A stretch of DNA of 64,000 bases from Streptomyces sp. R44 (GTDB taxonomy: Bacteria > Actinomycetota > Actinomycetes > Streptomycetales > Streptomycetaceae), in NCBI RefSeq assembly GCF_041053105.1, contig NZ_CP163444.1, forward strand, positions 5,642,001 through 5,706,000, in the 5' to 3' direction. Shown in pieces: positions 14,997 to 23,971 of the stretch. Numbering within the stretch: the stretch's first letter is position 1; the number at the start of each line of letters is the position of its first letter. The notes below the pieces were generated by a model, which saw only the letters and a program-made list of their open reading frames with translations, did not search any database and was not told where the DNA came from. The position numbers and the translations under genes are program-made.

Positions 14997-17912
14997 TTGG
15001 CTTTCCAGATGCCGGACCGTGGCCAAGGCCCGTCCGGGCCGAGGGTGAGAGTCGGCCGGCCGTCCCGGCGGGCCCGCACCCTGCTCATGACACTCGGGGT
15101 GCTGGCCGTCCTCGCCATGGCGTTCGTGATGTTCGCCGGGTTCTGGACGGACTGGCTCTGGTACCGCTCGGTCGAGTACTCGTCCGTGTTCACCACCACG
15201 CTCTGGACCAAGATCGGACTCTTCCTGGTCTTCGGCCTGCTGATGGGGCTCGCCGTCGGCTTCAACATCTGGCTGGCGTACCGGCTGCGGCCGCCGCTCA
15301 GCGCGATGTCGCTGGAGCAGCAGAGCCTCGACCGGTACCGGATGGGTCTGGCCCCGTTCAAGAAGTGGGTGCTGCTCGCGGTCACCGCGCTGGTGGCCCT
15401 GATCGCCGGCGCCTCCGCGTCGGGTCAGTGGCGCACCTGGCTCATGTGGGTCAACGGGGTGAAGTTCGGCCAGAAGGACCCGCAGTTCGACCTCGACGTG
15501 TCGTTCTACGCCTTCGACCTGCCCTGGTACCGCTTCCTCCTCGCGTTCGGCTTCGCCGCCGCCGTCCTGTCGCTGATCGCCGCCGCGCTCACGCACTATC
15601 TGTACGGCGGGCTGCGGATCACCAGCCCGGGCGCGCGTGCCACCGCCGCGGCCACCGGGCACCTCTCGGTGCTGCTCGGCCTCTTCGTCGCGCTCAAGGC
15701 GGTCGCGTACTGGCTCGACCGGTACGGCCTCGCGGTGAAGTCCAGTGACTTCAAGGCGACCGGCAACTGGACGGGTCTGCGGTACGTGGACGCCAACGCG
15801 TACCTGCCGGCGAAGACCATCCTGTTCTGCATCGCCGTCATCTGCGCGCTGCTGTTCTTCGCGACGCTCTGGCGCCGCACCTGGCAGCTGCCGGTGATCG
15901 GCTTCGGTCTGATGGTGCTCTCCGCGATCCTGATCGGCGGCCTGTACCCGGCGATCGTGCAGAAGTTCCAGGTCCAGCCGAACGAGCAGGCCAAGGAAGC
16001 GCCGTACATCCAGAAGAACATCGACGCGACCCGCAAGGCGTACGCGATCGACGGGACGAAGGCCGAGAACTACTCGGGCAAGTCGACGGTCAAGGCCAAG
16101 GACAAGCTGCGGGCGGACGCCGACACGGCGGCCAGCTATCGCCTGCTCGACCCGAACATCGTGTCGCCGACGTTCCAGCAGCTGGAGCAGAAGCGGAAGT
16201 ACTACCAGTTCCCGACGACCCTGGACGTGGACCGCTACCAGGGCAAGGACACCGTCGTCGGTCTGCGCGAGCTGAACATCAAGGGCATCCCGAAGCGGAA
16301 CTGGATCAACGACCACTTCACGTACACCCACGGCTACGGCGCGATCCTCGCCTCGGGCACGCAGACGGACGCCAACGGCTCCCCGGTCTTCACCGAGTCC
16401 GGACTGCCGACGACCGGCTCCCTCGGCGAGTACCAGCAGCGGATCTACTACGGCGAGAAGACCGACCAGTACTCGATCGTGGGCGGCCCGCAGAAGGAGC
16501 TGGACTACGAGGAGAACGGCGAGAAGACCACCAGCTACAAGGAGAAGAGCGGCGTCAGCCTCTCCAGCACCTTCAACCGCGCCGCGTACGCGGTGGCCTT
16601 CAGCGAGCCGCAGATCCTCTACTCGGGAGCCATCGGCGACGGCTCCCGGATCCTGTACAACCGCACGCCCAAGGAGCGCGTCGAGGCCGTCGCACCCTGG
16701 CTGACCATCGACGGCGACGCCTACCCGGCGGTGGTCGACGGCCGGATCCAGTGGATCGTCGACGCCTACACGACGACCAACGGCTACCCGTACGCCTCGC
16801 GCACCACGCTCGGCGACACCACGGCCGACTCGCTGACCGTCGGCAACCAGCAGCGCACGGTCGTCGCCCAGCAGAACCAGGTCAACTACATCCGCAACTC
16901 GGTCAAGGCCACCGTCGACGCCTACGACGGCACGGTGAAGCTCTACGAGTGGGACACCCAGGACCCGGTCCTCAAGACCTGGATGAAGGCCTTTCCGGAC
17001 ACGGTCAAGCCGAAGTCCGAGATCAAGGGCGACCTGCTCGCGCACCTGCGCTACCCGCAGGACATGTTCAAGGTCCAGCGCGAGCTGCTGACCCGCTATC
17101 ACGTCACCGACCCCGCGCAGTTCTACAGCGGCTCGGACGCCTGGCAGGTGCCGGACGACCCGACCAACAAGGACGGCAACGCGGTCCCGCCGTACTACCT
17201 GAGCATGAAGATGCCCGGGGACACGGCGCAGCGCTTCTCGCTGACGACGACGTTCACGCCGAACGGGAGGCCCAACCTGGGTGCCTTCATGGCGGTCGAC
17301 GCCGACGCCACCAGCAAGGAGTACGGCCGGCTGAGACTGCTCCGGGTCACCGAGGACGTCCCGGGCCCGGCGCAGGTGCAGAGCAAGCTCAACGGTCTGC
17401 CCTCCGTGGCCACCTTCGTCCGGGACATGAAGGGCGCCGACTCGGACATCCAGTACGGCAACCTGCTGACCGTGCCGCTCGACGGCGGGTTCCTGTACGT
17501 GGAGCCGGTGTACGCCCAGGGACGCAACGCGCTCTACCCGCTCCTGAAGAAGGTCGCGGTGTCGTACGTGGACGCGGACCAGCCGAACGGTGACACGACC
17601 AAGGACACGACGGTGTTCGAGGACAACCTCACCAAGGCGCTCAACGCGGTCTTCGGGGTGGAGGCGCCGACCCAGCCGACGACTCCGCCGGGCACCACGC
17701 AGCCGCCCGGCACGACCCAGCCGCCGGCCTCGAACGACGCCGCCCTCCAGCAGGCGATCGCCGACGCCCAGAAGGCGTACGACGCGGGCCAGGCCGCTCT
17801 GCAGAAGGGTGACTGGACCGCCTACGGCAAGGCCCAGGACGACCTCCAGGCGGCGCTCCAGCGGGCCGCCGACGCGGGCGCGAAGCTCAAGACCCCCGGG
17901 TCAGGCGGCTGA
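14997..17912 (+). CDS. UPF0182 family large membrane protein
   Basis: About 971 residues. I prefer TTG 14997 (MAFQMPDRG) because GAGGGG (14985-14990) lies 6 nt upstream. GTG 14940 and ATG 15009 are in-frame alternatives. Seven or so transmembrane segments fill residues 40-340 ([41 protein letters not shown]; and others). A large extracytoplasmic part follows. The C-terminus is a Thr/Pro linker and an Ala/Gln-rich helix ([21 protein letters not shown]). UPF0182/COG1615 proteins are found across actinobacteria and some cyanobacteria; function unknown. Confidence 0.88.
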   Translation: MAFQMPDRGQGPSGPRVRVGRPSRRARTLLMTLGVLAVLAMAFVMFAGFWTDWLWYRSVEYSSVFTTTLWTKIGLFLVFGLLMGLAVGFNIWLAYRLRPPLSAMSLEQQSLDRYRMGLAPFKKWVLLAVTALVALIAGASASGQWRTWLMWVNGVKFGQKDPQFDLDVSFYAFDLPWYRFLLAFGFAAAVLSLIAAALTHYLYGGLRITSPGARATAAATGHLSVLLGLFVALKAVAYWLDRYGLAVKSSDFKATGNWTGLRYVDANAYLPAKTILFCIAVICALLFFATLWRRTWQLPVIGFGLMVLSAILIGGLYPAIVQKFQVQPNEQAKEAPYIQKNIDATRKAYAIDGTKAENYSGKSTVKAKDKLRADADTAASYRLLDPNIVSPTFQQLEQKRKYYQFPTTLDVDRYQGKDTVVGLRELNIKGIPKRNWINDHFTYTHGYGAILASGTQTDANGSPVFTESGLPTTGSLGEYQQRIYYGEKTDQYSIVGGPQKELDYEENGEKTTSYKEKSGVSLSSTFNRAAYAVAFSEPQILYSGAIGDGSRILYNRTPKERVEAVAPWLTIDGDAYPAVVDGRIQWIVDAYTTTNGYPYASRTTLGDTTADSLTVGNQQRTVVAQQNQVNYIRNSVKATVDAYDGTVKLYEWDTQDPVLKTWMKAFPDTVKPKSEIKGDLLAHLRYPQDMFKVQRELLTRYHVTDPAQFYSGSDAWQVPDDPTNKDGNAVPPYYLSMKMPGDTAQRFSLTTTFTPNGRPNLGAFMAVDADATSKEYGRLRLLRVTEDVPGPAQVQSKLNGLPSVATFVRDMKGADSDIQYGNLLTVPLDGGFLYVEPVYAQGRNALYPLLKKVAVSYVDADQPNGDTTKDTTVFEDNLTKALNAVFGVEAPTQPTTPPGTTQPPGTTQPPASNDAALQQAIADAQKAYDAGQAALQKGDWTAYGKAQDDLQAALQRAADAGAKLKTPGSGG

Positions 17913-17937
17913 CCTGAGGTTTTCCGTCCCCGCGTCG

Positions 17938-17946
17938 TGATACTGT
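17938..17946 (+). promoter_or_regulatory. Extended -10 element for the first initiator tRNA gene
   Basis: TGATACTGT (17938-17946) fits the TGnTAnnnT extended -10 pattern and ends 11 nt before the tRNA. No convincing -35 was found at the right distance. Confidence 0.45.
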
Positions 17947-17957
17947 GGTTTCACCGA

Positions 17958-18031
17958 CGCGGGGTGGAGCAGCTCGGTAGCTCGCTGGGCTCATAACCCA
18001 GAGGTCGCAGGTTCAAATCCTGTCCCCGCTA
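17958..18031 (+). tRNA. tRNA-fMet(CAU), copy 1
   Basis: A 74-nt cloverleaf: acceptor CGCGGGG with CCCCGCT, D arm GAGCAGCTCGGTAGCTC, anticodon stem CTGGG/CCCAG with loop CTCATAA (CAT), T arm GCAGGTTCAAATCCTGT, discriminator A. The first acceptor pair is mismatched (C1 with U72) and three G:C pairs close the anticodon stem. Both are initiator features. The CCA end is not encoded. Identical to the copy at 20242-20315. Confidence 0.95.
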
Positions 18032-18039
18032 CTCAGGAC

Positions 18040-18071
18040 AAGGGCCCGGATCCATAAGGATCCGGGCCCTT
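18040..18071 (+). terminator. Terminator of the first tRNA-fMet gene
   Basis: AAGGGCCCGGATCC (18040-18053), ATAA loop, complement (18058-18071), a 14-bp stem ending in TTGT. Confidence 0.8.
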
Positions 18072-18233
18072 GTCGTGTGTCGGCGTGCCCGGGGGTGCCG
18101 AAGAGCGGTAGGGAAGGGGCGAGTTGGCGTGAGTCGTGTTTGACTTGTCTCTCTGTGGGCATGTCGACAAAACGCTGAGTGACCTCACTGGCTGCGGTAT
18201 ACCAGGTGTGCTCGGGTTGCGGGTGGTGCGACG

Positions 18234-20195
18234 ATGGTATTTATGGGGGACAGGGCAACTCTGTTGGAGACAGGGCGGTTTGTGCAGCGGCACGCCAGAA
18301 ACGCCGCAGACGAGATCATCGAGGCAGTAGGGGCCGTCGATGCGGCCGTCGACACCACCGCCGAGACCGACGCCGAGAACGAGACCGAGACCGAGGCCCG
18401 GCACCGGCGGGCCGCCGAGCGGGGCGACCTCGCCTCGATGAGCGCGCTCGGCGCGCTGCTGCTGCGCCGCGGTGACCTCGACGGCGCCGAGCCGTACCTG
18501 CGCGGAGCCACCGCCGAGGGGGACCGGGCCGCCGCCAACAACCTGGGCGTCCTGCTCCACCAGCGCGGGTACGCCGAAGAGGCCGCCGGCTGGTGGCGGG
18601 TCGCCGCCGTCGCCGGCTCCGCGCCCGCCGCCCATGCCCTCGGCCGCCACCACCGCGAGCGCGGCGACGAGCCGGCCGCCGAGTACTGGCTGCGCCAGGC
18701 CGCCGAGCAGGGCCACGCCCTCGGCGCGTACGCCCTCGCCGACCTCCTGGAGCACCGCAGCGACGTCGGCGCCGAGCGCTGGCTCCGCGCCGCCGCGGAA
18801 CAGGGCCACCGCGAGGCCGCCTACCGCCTCGCCCTCTCCCTGGAGCGCCGCGCCACCGAGACCACGCGCGGACCGCACGAGACCGGCACCCGCCTCCGGG
18901 TCCCCGGCACCCGGGCGATCGTGTCCTCCGGGGCGCCCGCGACCGGCACCGCCGTGCCCGGGCAGCCCACCGGCGAGGGCGCGGGAGAGGCCGCCGAGGC
19001 CGAGCAGTGGTTCCGGCAGGCCGCCGCGCGCGGCCACCGGCGGGCCGCGCTCCACCTGGGCGCCATCCTGGAGCACCGGGGCGAGCTCAAGGAGGCCGGC
19101 CGCTGGTACCTCAGCTCCGCCAAGGAGGGCGAGGCGAAGGCCGCCTGCGCCCTCGGCTTCCTGCTCCGCGACGCGGGCGACGAGGAGAGCGCCGCCGTGT
19201 GGTGGCTGCGGGCCGCCCAGGACGGCGACGGCAACGCCGCCAACGCGCTGGGCGCCCTGCACGCCGCCCGGGGCGAGCAGCAGACCGCCGAGCGCTGGTA
19301 CCGGGCCGCCATGGACGCCGGCGACGTCAACGGCGCCTACAACCTCGGGCTGCTCTGCGCCGCCCAGGACCGCATCCCGCAGGCGGAGCAGTGGTACCGG
19401 CGCGCCGCCTACGCGGGCCACCGCGAGGCCGCCAACGCGCTCGCCGTGCTGCTCCTCCAGGCCGGCGACGCCAACGGCGCAGAGCCCTGGTTCTCCAAGG
19501 CCGCCGAGGCCGGCAGCGTGGACGCCGCCTTCAACCTGGGCATCCTGCACGCCGGCCGCGACGACGACCGCACGGCCCTCGTCTGGTACGAGCGGGCCGC
19601 GGCCGCCGGGCACACCGAGGCCGCCCTCCAGGTCGGCATCGCCGCCCTGCGCGACGGCGACGAGCAGACCGCCGAGCGGCACCTGCGCTGTGCGGCCGGC
19701 GGCGGCAGCGCCGAGGCCGCCTTCCGGCTCGCCTCGGTGCTCGACGCGCGTCGCCCCGAGCCCGGCCCCGCCGTGCTCGGCGCGCCCCGCGAGGAGAAGT
19801 CCGAGTGCGAGGAGTGGTACGAGCGGGCCGCCCAGCAGGGCCACCGCCGTGCCCAGGTGCGGGTCGGGATGCTCGCCGCCGGGCGCGGCGACATGGCCGA
19901 GGCCGACCGCTGGTACCGCGAGGCCGCCGAGGCGGGCAGCCGCAACGGCGCCTTCAACCTCGGCCTGCTCCTCGCCCGCGAGGGCAGCGAGCGGGAGGCC
20001 GCCCTCTGGTGGACCCGGGCGGCCCGGGCCGGCCACGGGCGCGCCGCGCTCCGGCTGGCGCTGCTCGCGGCGCGCCGGGGCGAGCTCACCGAGGGGCGCC
20101 ACTGGTGCGACCGCGCGGTCGAGCTGGGCCCGGCGGAGGTCGCCGAGCGGGCGGCCCGGCTGAGCGAGGCGCTGCACCAGGAGCTCACGGCATAA
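18234..20195 (+). CDS. Sel1/TPR-repeat protein
   Basis: 653 residues from ATG 18234 (ATG 18243 also possible). After about 60 variable residues the protein is a long solenoid of roughly 36-residue Sel1/TPR units. These are recognisable by recurrent AEQWYRRAAxxGHxxAAxxLG patterns: LGALLLRRGDLDGAEPYLRGA, AEYWLRQAAEQGHALGAYALA, AERWYRAAMDAGDVNGAYNLG and so on. There are more than ten units. One stretch of about 45 residues (TRGPHETGTRLRVPGTRAIV region) interrupts the array. No enzyme domain, signal peptide or membrane segment was seen. Sel1 proteins are scaffolds. The gene lies between two identical tRNA-fMet genes. Confidence 0.85.
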   Translation: MVFMGDRATLLETGRFVQRHARNAADEIIEAVGAVDAAVDTTAETDAENETETEARHRRAAERGDLASMSALGALLLRRGDLDGAEPYLRGATAEGDRAAANNLGVLLHQRGYAEEAAGWWRVAAVAGSAPAAHALGRHHRERGDEPAAEYWLRQAAEQGHALGAYALADLLEHRSDVGAERWLRAAAEQGHREAAYRLALSLERRATETTRGPHETGTRLRVPGTRAIVSSGAPATGTAVPGQPTGEGAGEAAEAEQWFRQAAARGHRRAALHLGAILEHRGELKEAGRWYLSSAKEGEAKAACALGFLLRDAGDEESAAVWWLRAAQDGDGNAANALGALHAARGEQQTAERWYRAAMDAGDVNGAYNLGLLCAAQDRIPQAEQWYRRAAYAGHREAANALAVLLLQAGDANGAEPWFSKAAEAGSVDAAFNLGILHAGRDDDRTALVWYERAAAAGHTEAALQVGIAALRDGDEQTAERHLRCAAGGGSAEAAFRLASVLDARRPEPGPAVLGAPREEKSECEEWYERAAQQGHRRAQVRVGMLAAGRGDMAEADRWYREAAEAGSRNGAFNLGLLLAREGSEREAALWWTRAARAGHGRAALRLALLAARRGELTEGRHWCDRAVELGPAEVAERAARLSEALHQELTA

Positions 20196-20200
20196 CGAAT

Positions 20201-20229
20201 TTGCCCTGCTCCGCATGGTCCCGTAAGGT
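20201..20229 (+). promoter_or_regulatory. Promoter of the second tRNA-fMet gene
   Basis: TTGCCC (20201-20206), 17-bp spacer, TAAGGT (20224-20229), with the tRNA starting 13 nt downstream. Good match to a principal-sigma-factor promoter. Confidence 0.65.
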
Positions 20230-20241
20230 TGGGTTCACCGA

Positions 20242-20315
20242 CGCGGGGTGGAGCAGCTCGGTAGCTCGCTGGGCTCATAACCCAGAGGTCGCAGGTTCAA
20301 ATCCTGTCCCCGCTA
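20242..20315 (+). tRNA. tRNA-fMet(CAU), copy 2
   Basis: Identical in all 74 bases to the copy at 17958-18031, including the U72 mismatch and absence of an encoded CCA. The identity extends 8 bp upstream and 5 bp downstream. It has its own promoter and terminator. Confidence 0.95.
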
Positions 20316-20325
20316 CTCAGTAGCA

Positions 20326-20362
20326 CGAAGGCCCGGATCCAGTCACTGGATCCGGGCCTTCG
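20326..20362 (+). terminator. Terminator of the second tRNA-fMet gene
   Basis: CGAAGGCCCGGATCCAGT (20326-20343) pairs with ACTGGATCCGGGCCTTCG (20345-20362). The arms resemble those of the first tRNA's terminator. Confidence 0.8.
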
Positions 20363-20418
20363 TCGTCTGCGCGTGCCCGGGGTCCGAAGTCGTATGGCGC
20401 GCGTACCGGGGTACGAAG

Positions 20419-20443
20419 AAGCCCCCGCCGCGGGCGGGGGCTT
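20419..20443 (-). terminator. Terminator downstream of catR
   Basis: AAGCCCCCGCC (20419-20429), GCG loop, GGCGGGGGCTT (20433-20443), immediately after the catR stop on the minus strand. Confidence 0.7.
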
Positions 20444-20447
20444 GTTC

Positions 20448-20867
20448 TCAGGCGGTCGTGGCGCAGCTCGGGCAGATGCCCCGGTAGGTGACCTCGACGT
20501 TCGAGATCGTGAAGCCGAAGCGCTCGGTGTCCGGGAGGTCGGCAAGGGGGTCGCCGGCCGGGTGCACGTCGCGGATCGCGCCGCAGCGGCCGCAGACCAG
20601 GTGCTGGTGGGGCCGGTGGGCGTTGGGGTCGTACCGCTTGGCGCGTCCGTCGGTCGCGACCTCGATGACCTCGCCGAGGGTGACCATCTCGCCCAGCGTG
20701 TTGTACACGGTCGCGCGCGAGATCTCCGGCAGCCTCGTCACGGCGCGCGCGTGCACCTCGTCGGCGGTCAGGTGTACGTGGTCCCCGTCGAGGACCTCGG
20801 CCACGACACGCCGCTGCGCGGTCATCCGCCAGCCGCGTCCGCGCAGTCGTTCCAACAGGTCACTCAT
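20448..20867 (-). CDS. catR: CatR-type Fur-family peroxide-responsive repressor
   Basis: 139 residues from ATG 20867. The winged-helix part is LRGRGWRMTAQRRVVAEVL and then SRATVYNTLGEMV. Metal sites are visible in the HRPHQHLVCGRCGAIRDVH segment and in the C-terminal CPSC pair. It is divergent from catA. In Streptomyces coelicolor the equivalent CatR represses catA and itself and is inactivated by peroxide. The shared 130-bp region holds the catA promoter and an AT-rich operator-like block. Calling it CatR rather than FurA/FurS rests on this gene pairing. Confidence 0.87.
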   Translation of the reverse strand: MSDLLERLRGRGWRMTAQRRVVAEVLDGDHVHLTADEVHARAVTRLPEISRATVYNTLGEMVTLGEVIEVATDGRAKRYDPNAHRPHQHLVCGRCGAIRDVHPAGDPLADLPDTERFGFTISNVEVTYRGICPSCATTA

Positions 20868-20927
20868 GAGGCCAGCCTAACAGTCGGGGGAGCGGAGTCC
20901 CGAACGGGTGCGACTTTAGATGTCTCC

Positions 20928-20955
20928 TTGACTTAGATAATGTCTATTGTAGGCT
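20928..20955 (+). promoter_or_regulatory. catA promoter with candidate CatR operator
   Basis: TTGACT (20928-20933), 16-bp spacer, TAGGCT (20950-20955). The spacer is AT-rich (TAGATAATGTCTATTG) and contains AGA-TAATG-TCT half-palindromes. This is the likely place for a Fur-type repressor to bind and block the polymerase. Confidence 0.6.
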
Positions 20956-20999
20956 CAGATCCAGAACAGGACAGGCCGTACAAGACGCAGGAGGCGCAC

Positions 21000-22451
21000 G
21001 TGACGCAGGGACCGCTCACCACGGAGGCCGGGGCTCCGGTCGCCGACAACCAGAACAGCGAGACCGCGGGCATCGGCGGTCCGGTCCTCGTCCAGGACCA
21101 GCTCCTCCTGGAGAAGCTCGCCCACTTCAACCGTGAGCGCATCCCGGAGCGCGTGGTCCACGCGCGCGGTGCGGGCGCCTACGGCACCTTCACGGTGACC
21201 CGTGACGTCACGCGGTGGACGCGCGCGAAGTTCCTCTCCGAGGTCGGCAAGGAGACCGAGACCTTCCTGCGCTTCTCCACCGTCGCGGGCAACCTCGGCG
21301 CGGCGGACGCGGTGCGCGACCCCCGCGGCTGGGCGCTGAAGTTCTACACCGAAGAGGGCAACTACGACCTCGTCGGCAACAACACCCCGGTGTTCTTCAT
21401 CAAGGACGCCATCAAGTTCCCCGACTTCATCCACACCCAGAAGCGCGACCCGTACACGGGCTCGCAGGAGGCGGACAACGTCTGGGACTTCTGGGGCCTC
21501 TCCCCGGAGTCGACCCACCAGGTCACCTGGCTCTTCGGCGACCGCGGCATCCCCGCCTCGTACCGCCACATGAACGGCTACGGCTCGCACACGTTCCAGT
21601 GGAACAACGAGGCCGGCGAGGTCTTCTGGGTCAAGTACCACTTCAAGACCGACCAGGGCATCAAGAACCTCACCCAGGACGAGGCCAACCGCCTCGCCGG
21701 CGAGGACCCGGACTCGCACCAGCGCGACCTGCGCGAGGCCATCGAGCGCGGCGACTTCCCGAGCTGGACCGTGCAGGTCCAGATCATGCCCGCGGCCGAC
21801 GCGGCGAACTACCGCTTCAACCCCTTCGACCTCACCAAGGTCTGGCCGCACGAGGACTACCCGCCGATCGAGATCGGCAAGCTGGAGCTCAACCGGAACC
21901 CGGAGAACATCTTCGCCGAGGTCGAGCAGTCGATCTTCAGCCCCGCGCACTTCGTGCCGGGCATCGGCCCCTCCCCGGACAAGATGCTCCAGGGTCGTCT
22001 CTTCGCGTACGGCGACGCCCACCGCTACCGCGTCGGCATCAACGCCGACCACCTTCCGGTGAACCGCCCGCACGCCACCGAGGCGCGCACCAACTCCCGT
22101 GACGGCTACCTCTACGACGGCCGCCACAAGGGCGCGAAGAACTACGAGCCGAACAGCTTCGGCGGCCCGCACCAGACGGACCGGCCGCTCTGGGCCGGCT
22201 CCGCGGTCACCGGCGTCACCGGCGACCACGCCGCCCCCTCGCACGCCGAGGACGACGACTTCGTGCAGGCGGGCAACCTCTACCGCCTGATGTCCGAGGA
22301 CGAGAAGGGCCGTCTCGTCGGGAACCTGGCCGGCTTCATCGCCAAGGTCTCGCGCGACGACATCGCCGAGCGGGCGATCGGCAACTTCCGCCAGGCGGAC
22401 GGTGACTTCGGCAAGCGGCTGGAGGCCGCGGTCCAGGCCCTGCGCGGCTGA
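21000..22451 (+). CDS. catA: Monofunctional heme catalase
   Basis: 483 residues from GTG 21000, preceded by GGAGG (20990-20994). Catalytic His is in [13 protein letters not shown] (near residue 53) and Asn in [11 protein letters not shown] (near residue 125). The proximal heme Tyr is in [15 protein letters not shown] near residue 335. The length fits small-subunit clade catalases. It decomposes hydrogen peroxide in the cytoplasm. It is divergent from catR and should be induced by peroxide. Confidence 0.95.
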   Translation: MTQGPLTTEAGAPVADNQNSETAGIGGPVLVQDQLLLEKLAHFNRERIPERVVHARGAGAYGTFTVTRDVTRWTRAKFLSEVGKETETFLRFSTVAGNLGAADAVRDPRGWALKFYTEEGNYDLVGNNTPVFFIKDAIKFPDFIHTQKRDPYTGSQEADNVWDFWGLSPESTHQVTWLFGDRGIPASYRHMNGYGSHTFQWNNEAGEVFWVKYHFKTDQGIKNLTQDEANRLAGEDPDSHQRDLREAIERGDFPSWTVQVQIMPAADAANYRFNPFDLTKVWPHEDYPPIEIGKLELNRNPENIFAEVEQSIFSPAHFVPGIGPSPDKMLQGRLFAYGDAHRYRVGINADHLPVNRPHATEARTNSRDGYLYDGRHKGAKNYEPNSFGGPHQTDRPLWAGSAVTGVTGDHAAPSHAEDDDFVQAGNLYRLMSEDEKGRLVGNLAGFIAKVSRDDIAERAIGNFRQADGDFGKRLEAAVQALRG

Positions 22452-22469
22452 GGGCGCTTGCCGTAGGTG

Positions 22470-22510
22470 GAGAGCGGGCCGGGATTCCGTACGGAGTCCG
22501 GCCCGCTCTC
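22470..22510. terminator. Terminator between catA and the CBS gene
   Basis: GAGAGCGGGCCGG (22470-22482) pairs with CCGGCCCGCTCTC (22498-22510) between convergent genes. Confidence 0.8.
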
Positions 22511-22516
22511 GCGTAC

Positions 22517-22906
22517 TCAGCGGGCGACGCTGTGCACCGGGATCCAGCAGCGGATGATGTCGCGCACGGAGACGATGCCGACGGGGCCCCGGTCGTCGAG
22601 CACGACGAGGTGGCGGAAGCCGCCGTGCGTCATGGCCTCGGCCGCCTCCGCCAGGGTCCAACCGGGTGCGGCGAAGACGACGTCACGGGTGGTGTGGGAG
22701 CCGGCCGTCTCCCGGTCGGGGTCCTGGTCGCGGGCGAGGGAGTTGAGGATGTCGCGCTCGGTGATGATGCCGAGGCCGCCGGCATCGGTGTCGAGGACGA
22801 TGGCCGCGCCGACGCGGCGCGCCGCCATCAGCCGGGCTGCCTGTCGGAGGGTGTGGGCGGGGCCGATGGTGAGGACCACGGTGCTCATGGCGTCACGGAC
22901 GAGCAT
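22517..22906 (-). CDS. Two-CBS-domain protein
   Basis: 129 residues from ATG 22906. The consensus ribosome-binding site AAGGAGG (complement of 22918-22924) fixes this start and excludes the GTG at 22918. The protein is a tandem CBS pair: MLVRDAMSTVVLTIGP to GIITERDIL (first) and TTRDVVFAAPGWTLAEAAEAM to GIVSVRDIIR (second). Such stand-alone proteins usually bind adenine nucleotides and regulate partners. Upstream there is a tandem TTCACAAG repeat. Confidence 0.85.
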   Translation of the reverse strand: MLVRDAMSTVVLTIGPAHTLRQAARLMAARRVGAAIVLDTDAGGLGIITERDILNSLARDQDPDRETAGSHTTRDVVFAAPGWTLAEAAEAMTHGGFRHLVVLDDRGPVGIVSVRDIIRCWIPVHSVAR

Positions 22907-22948
22907 GGACGGAGCCACCTCCTTGGTGAATTCTTCAACGAGAAGAGA

Positions 22949-22964
22949 TTCACAAGTTCACAAG
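22949..22964. repeat. Tandem 8-bp direct repeat upstream of the CBS gene
   Basis: TTCACAAG twice in a row (22949-22964), about 45 bp upstream of the CBS start on the minus strand. It could be a regulator half-site pair. Confidence 0.5.
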
Positions 22965-23006
22965 CGGGGGGACTCTCAGAGTGGCACCGGGGCGAGAGGT
23001 CGACAA

Positions 23007-23027
23007 GGGGGCGCGCGAGGCGCCCCC
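23007..23027 (-). terminator. Terminator hairpin downstream of hisN
   Basis: GGGGGCGC (23007-23014), GCGAG loop, GCGCCCCC (23020-23027), just after the hisN stop. Confidence 0.55.
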
Positions 23028-23045
23028 CGGTAGCGCCCGGGGCGC

Positions 23046-23855
23046 TCAGCCCTGCGCGCTCTCCTGGTTGAGGTAGCTCAGCAGCTCGCCGTGGAGCAGG
23101 CCGTTCGACGCCGCCGCGTTCCCGCTGTGCGGGCCGTGTCGTCCGTCCAGGCCCGTGTACGTGCCACCGGCCTCCTGGACCACGATCGCGACCGCGGCCA
23201 TGTCCCACAGCGACAGCTCCGGCTCCGCGCAGATGTCCACGGAACCCTCCGCGACCATCATGTACGGCCAGAAGTCGCCGTACGCCCGGGTCCGCCAGCA
23301 CGCGCGCGTGAGGTCGAGGAAACCGTCGAGGCGGCCCCGCTCCTCCCAGCCGCTCAGCGAGGAGTACGCGAACGAGGCGTCCGCCAGGCGGCCGACCTTC
23401 GACACGCCGATCCGGGTCGCCGAGGCCAGGCTGCGGCCCGTGTACGCGCCGAGGCCCTTCGCCGCCCACCAGCGCCGGCCGAGCGCCGGGGCGGACACCA
23501 CGCCGACCACCGGCTGGAACCCGGTCTCCCCGGCCTCCATCAGAGAGATCAGGGTCGCCCAGACCGGCACCCCGCGCACGTAGTTCTTGGTGCCGTCGAT
23601 CGGGTCGATCACCCAGCGGCGCGGGCCCGTGCCCTCCACGCCGTACTCCTCGCCGAGGATCGCGTCGCGCGGCCTCGCGCGCTGGAGCTGTCCGCGGATC
23701 AGCTCCTCCGCCGCCTTGTCGGCCTCGCTCACCGGAGTCATGTCCGGCTTCGTCTCGACCTTGAGGTCGAGCGCCTGGAATCGGTCCATGGTGGCCGCGT
23801 CGGCGGCATCCGCGAGGACGTGGGCGAGACGCAGATCATCGTGGTAGTCGGCCAT
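23046..23855 (-). CDS. hisN: Histidinol-phosphatase, inositol-monophosphatase type
   Basis: 269 residues from ATG 23855. Family motifs: ILGEEYGVEG, the metal-binding WVIDPIDGTKNYVRGVP, and AEPELSLWDMAAVAIVVQEAGG. This is the actinobacterial HisN type, which dephosphorylates histidinol phosphate in histidine synthesis. Closely related inositol-phosphate phosphatases share these motifs. On the minus strand TAGAGT (complement of 23863-23868) ends 7 nt before the ATG and no ribosome-binding site is visible, so the mRNA is probably leaderless. Confidence 0.85.
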   Translation of the reverse strand: MADYHDDLRLAHVLADAADAATMDRFQALDLKVETKPDMTPVSEADKAAEELIRGQLQRARPRDAILGEEYGVEGTGPRRWVIDPIDGTKNYVRGVPVWATLISLMEAGETGFQPVVGVVSAPALGRRWWAAKGLGAYTGRSLASATRIGVSKVGRLADASFAYSSLSGWEERGRLDGFLDLTRACWRTRAYGDFWPYMMVAEGSVDICAEPELSLWDMAAVAIVVQEAGGTYTGLDGRHGPHSGNAAASNGLLHGELLSYLNQESAQG

Positions 23856-23971
23856 GGTCGGCACTCTATCCCCGAGGCCGGAGGCGGCGCGGAACCGTCC
23901 ACCGCGGCCCTTGACACGCCCCGTACGCCTGTCGACCCTGAGCGGAGAACCGTTCCCTCCCGGAGGTGAGG

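Noticed and set aside
18136..18330. Small plus-strand ORF upstream of the Sel1 gene
   Set aside because: No ribosome-binding site, overlaps the Sel1 start in another frame, and shows no recognisable protein features.
17958..20315. Integrated element with tRNA attachment sites, suggested by the two identical tRNA-fMet copies
   Set aside because: Both copies are complete with their own promoters and terminators, and no integrase or excisionase lies between. The gene between is a Sel1 protein.
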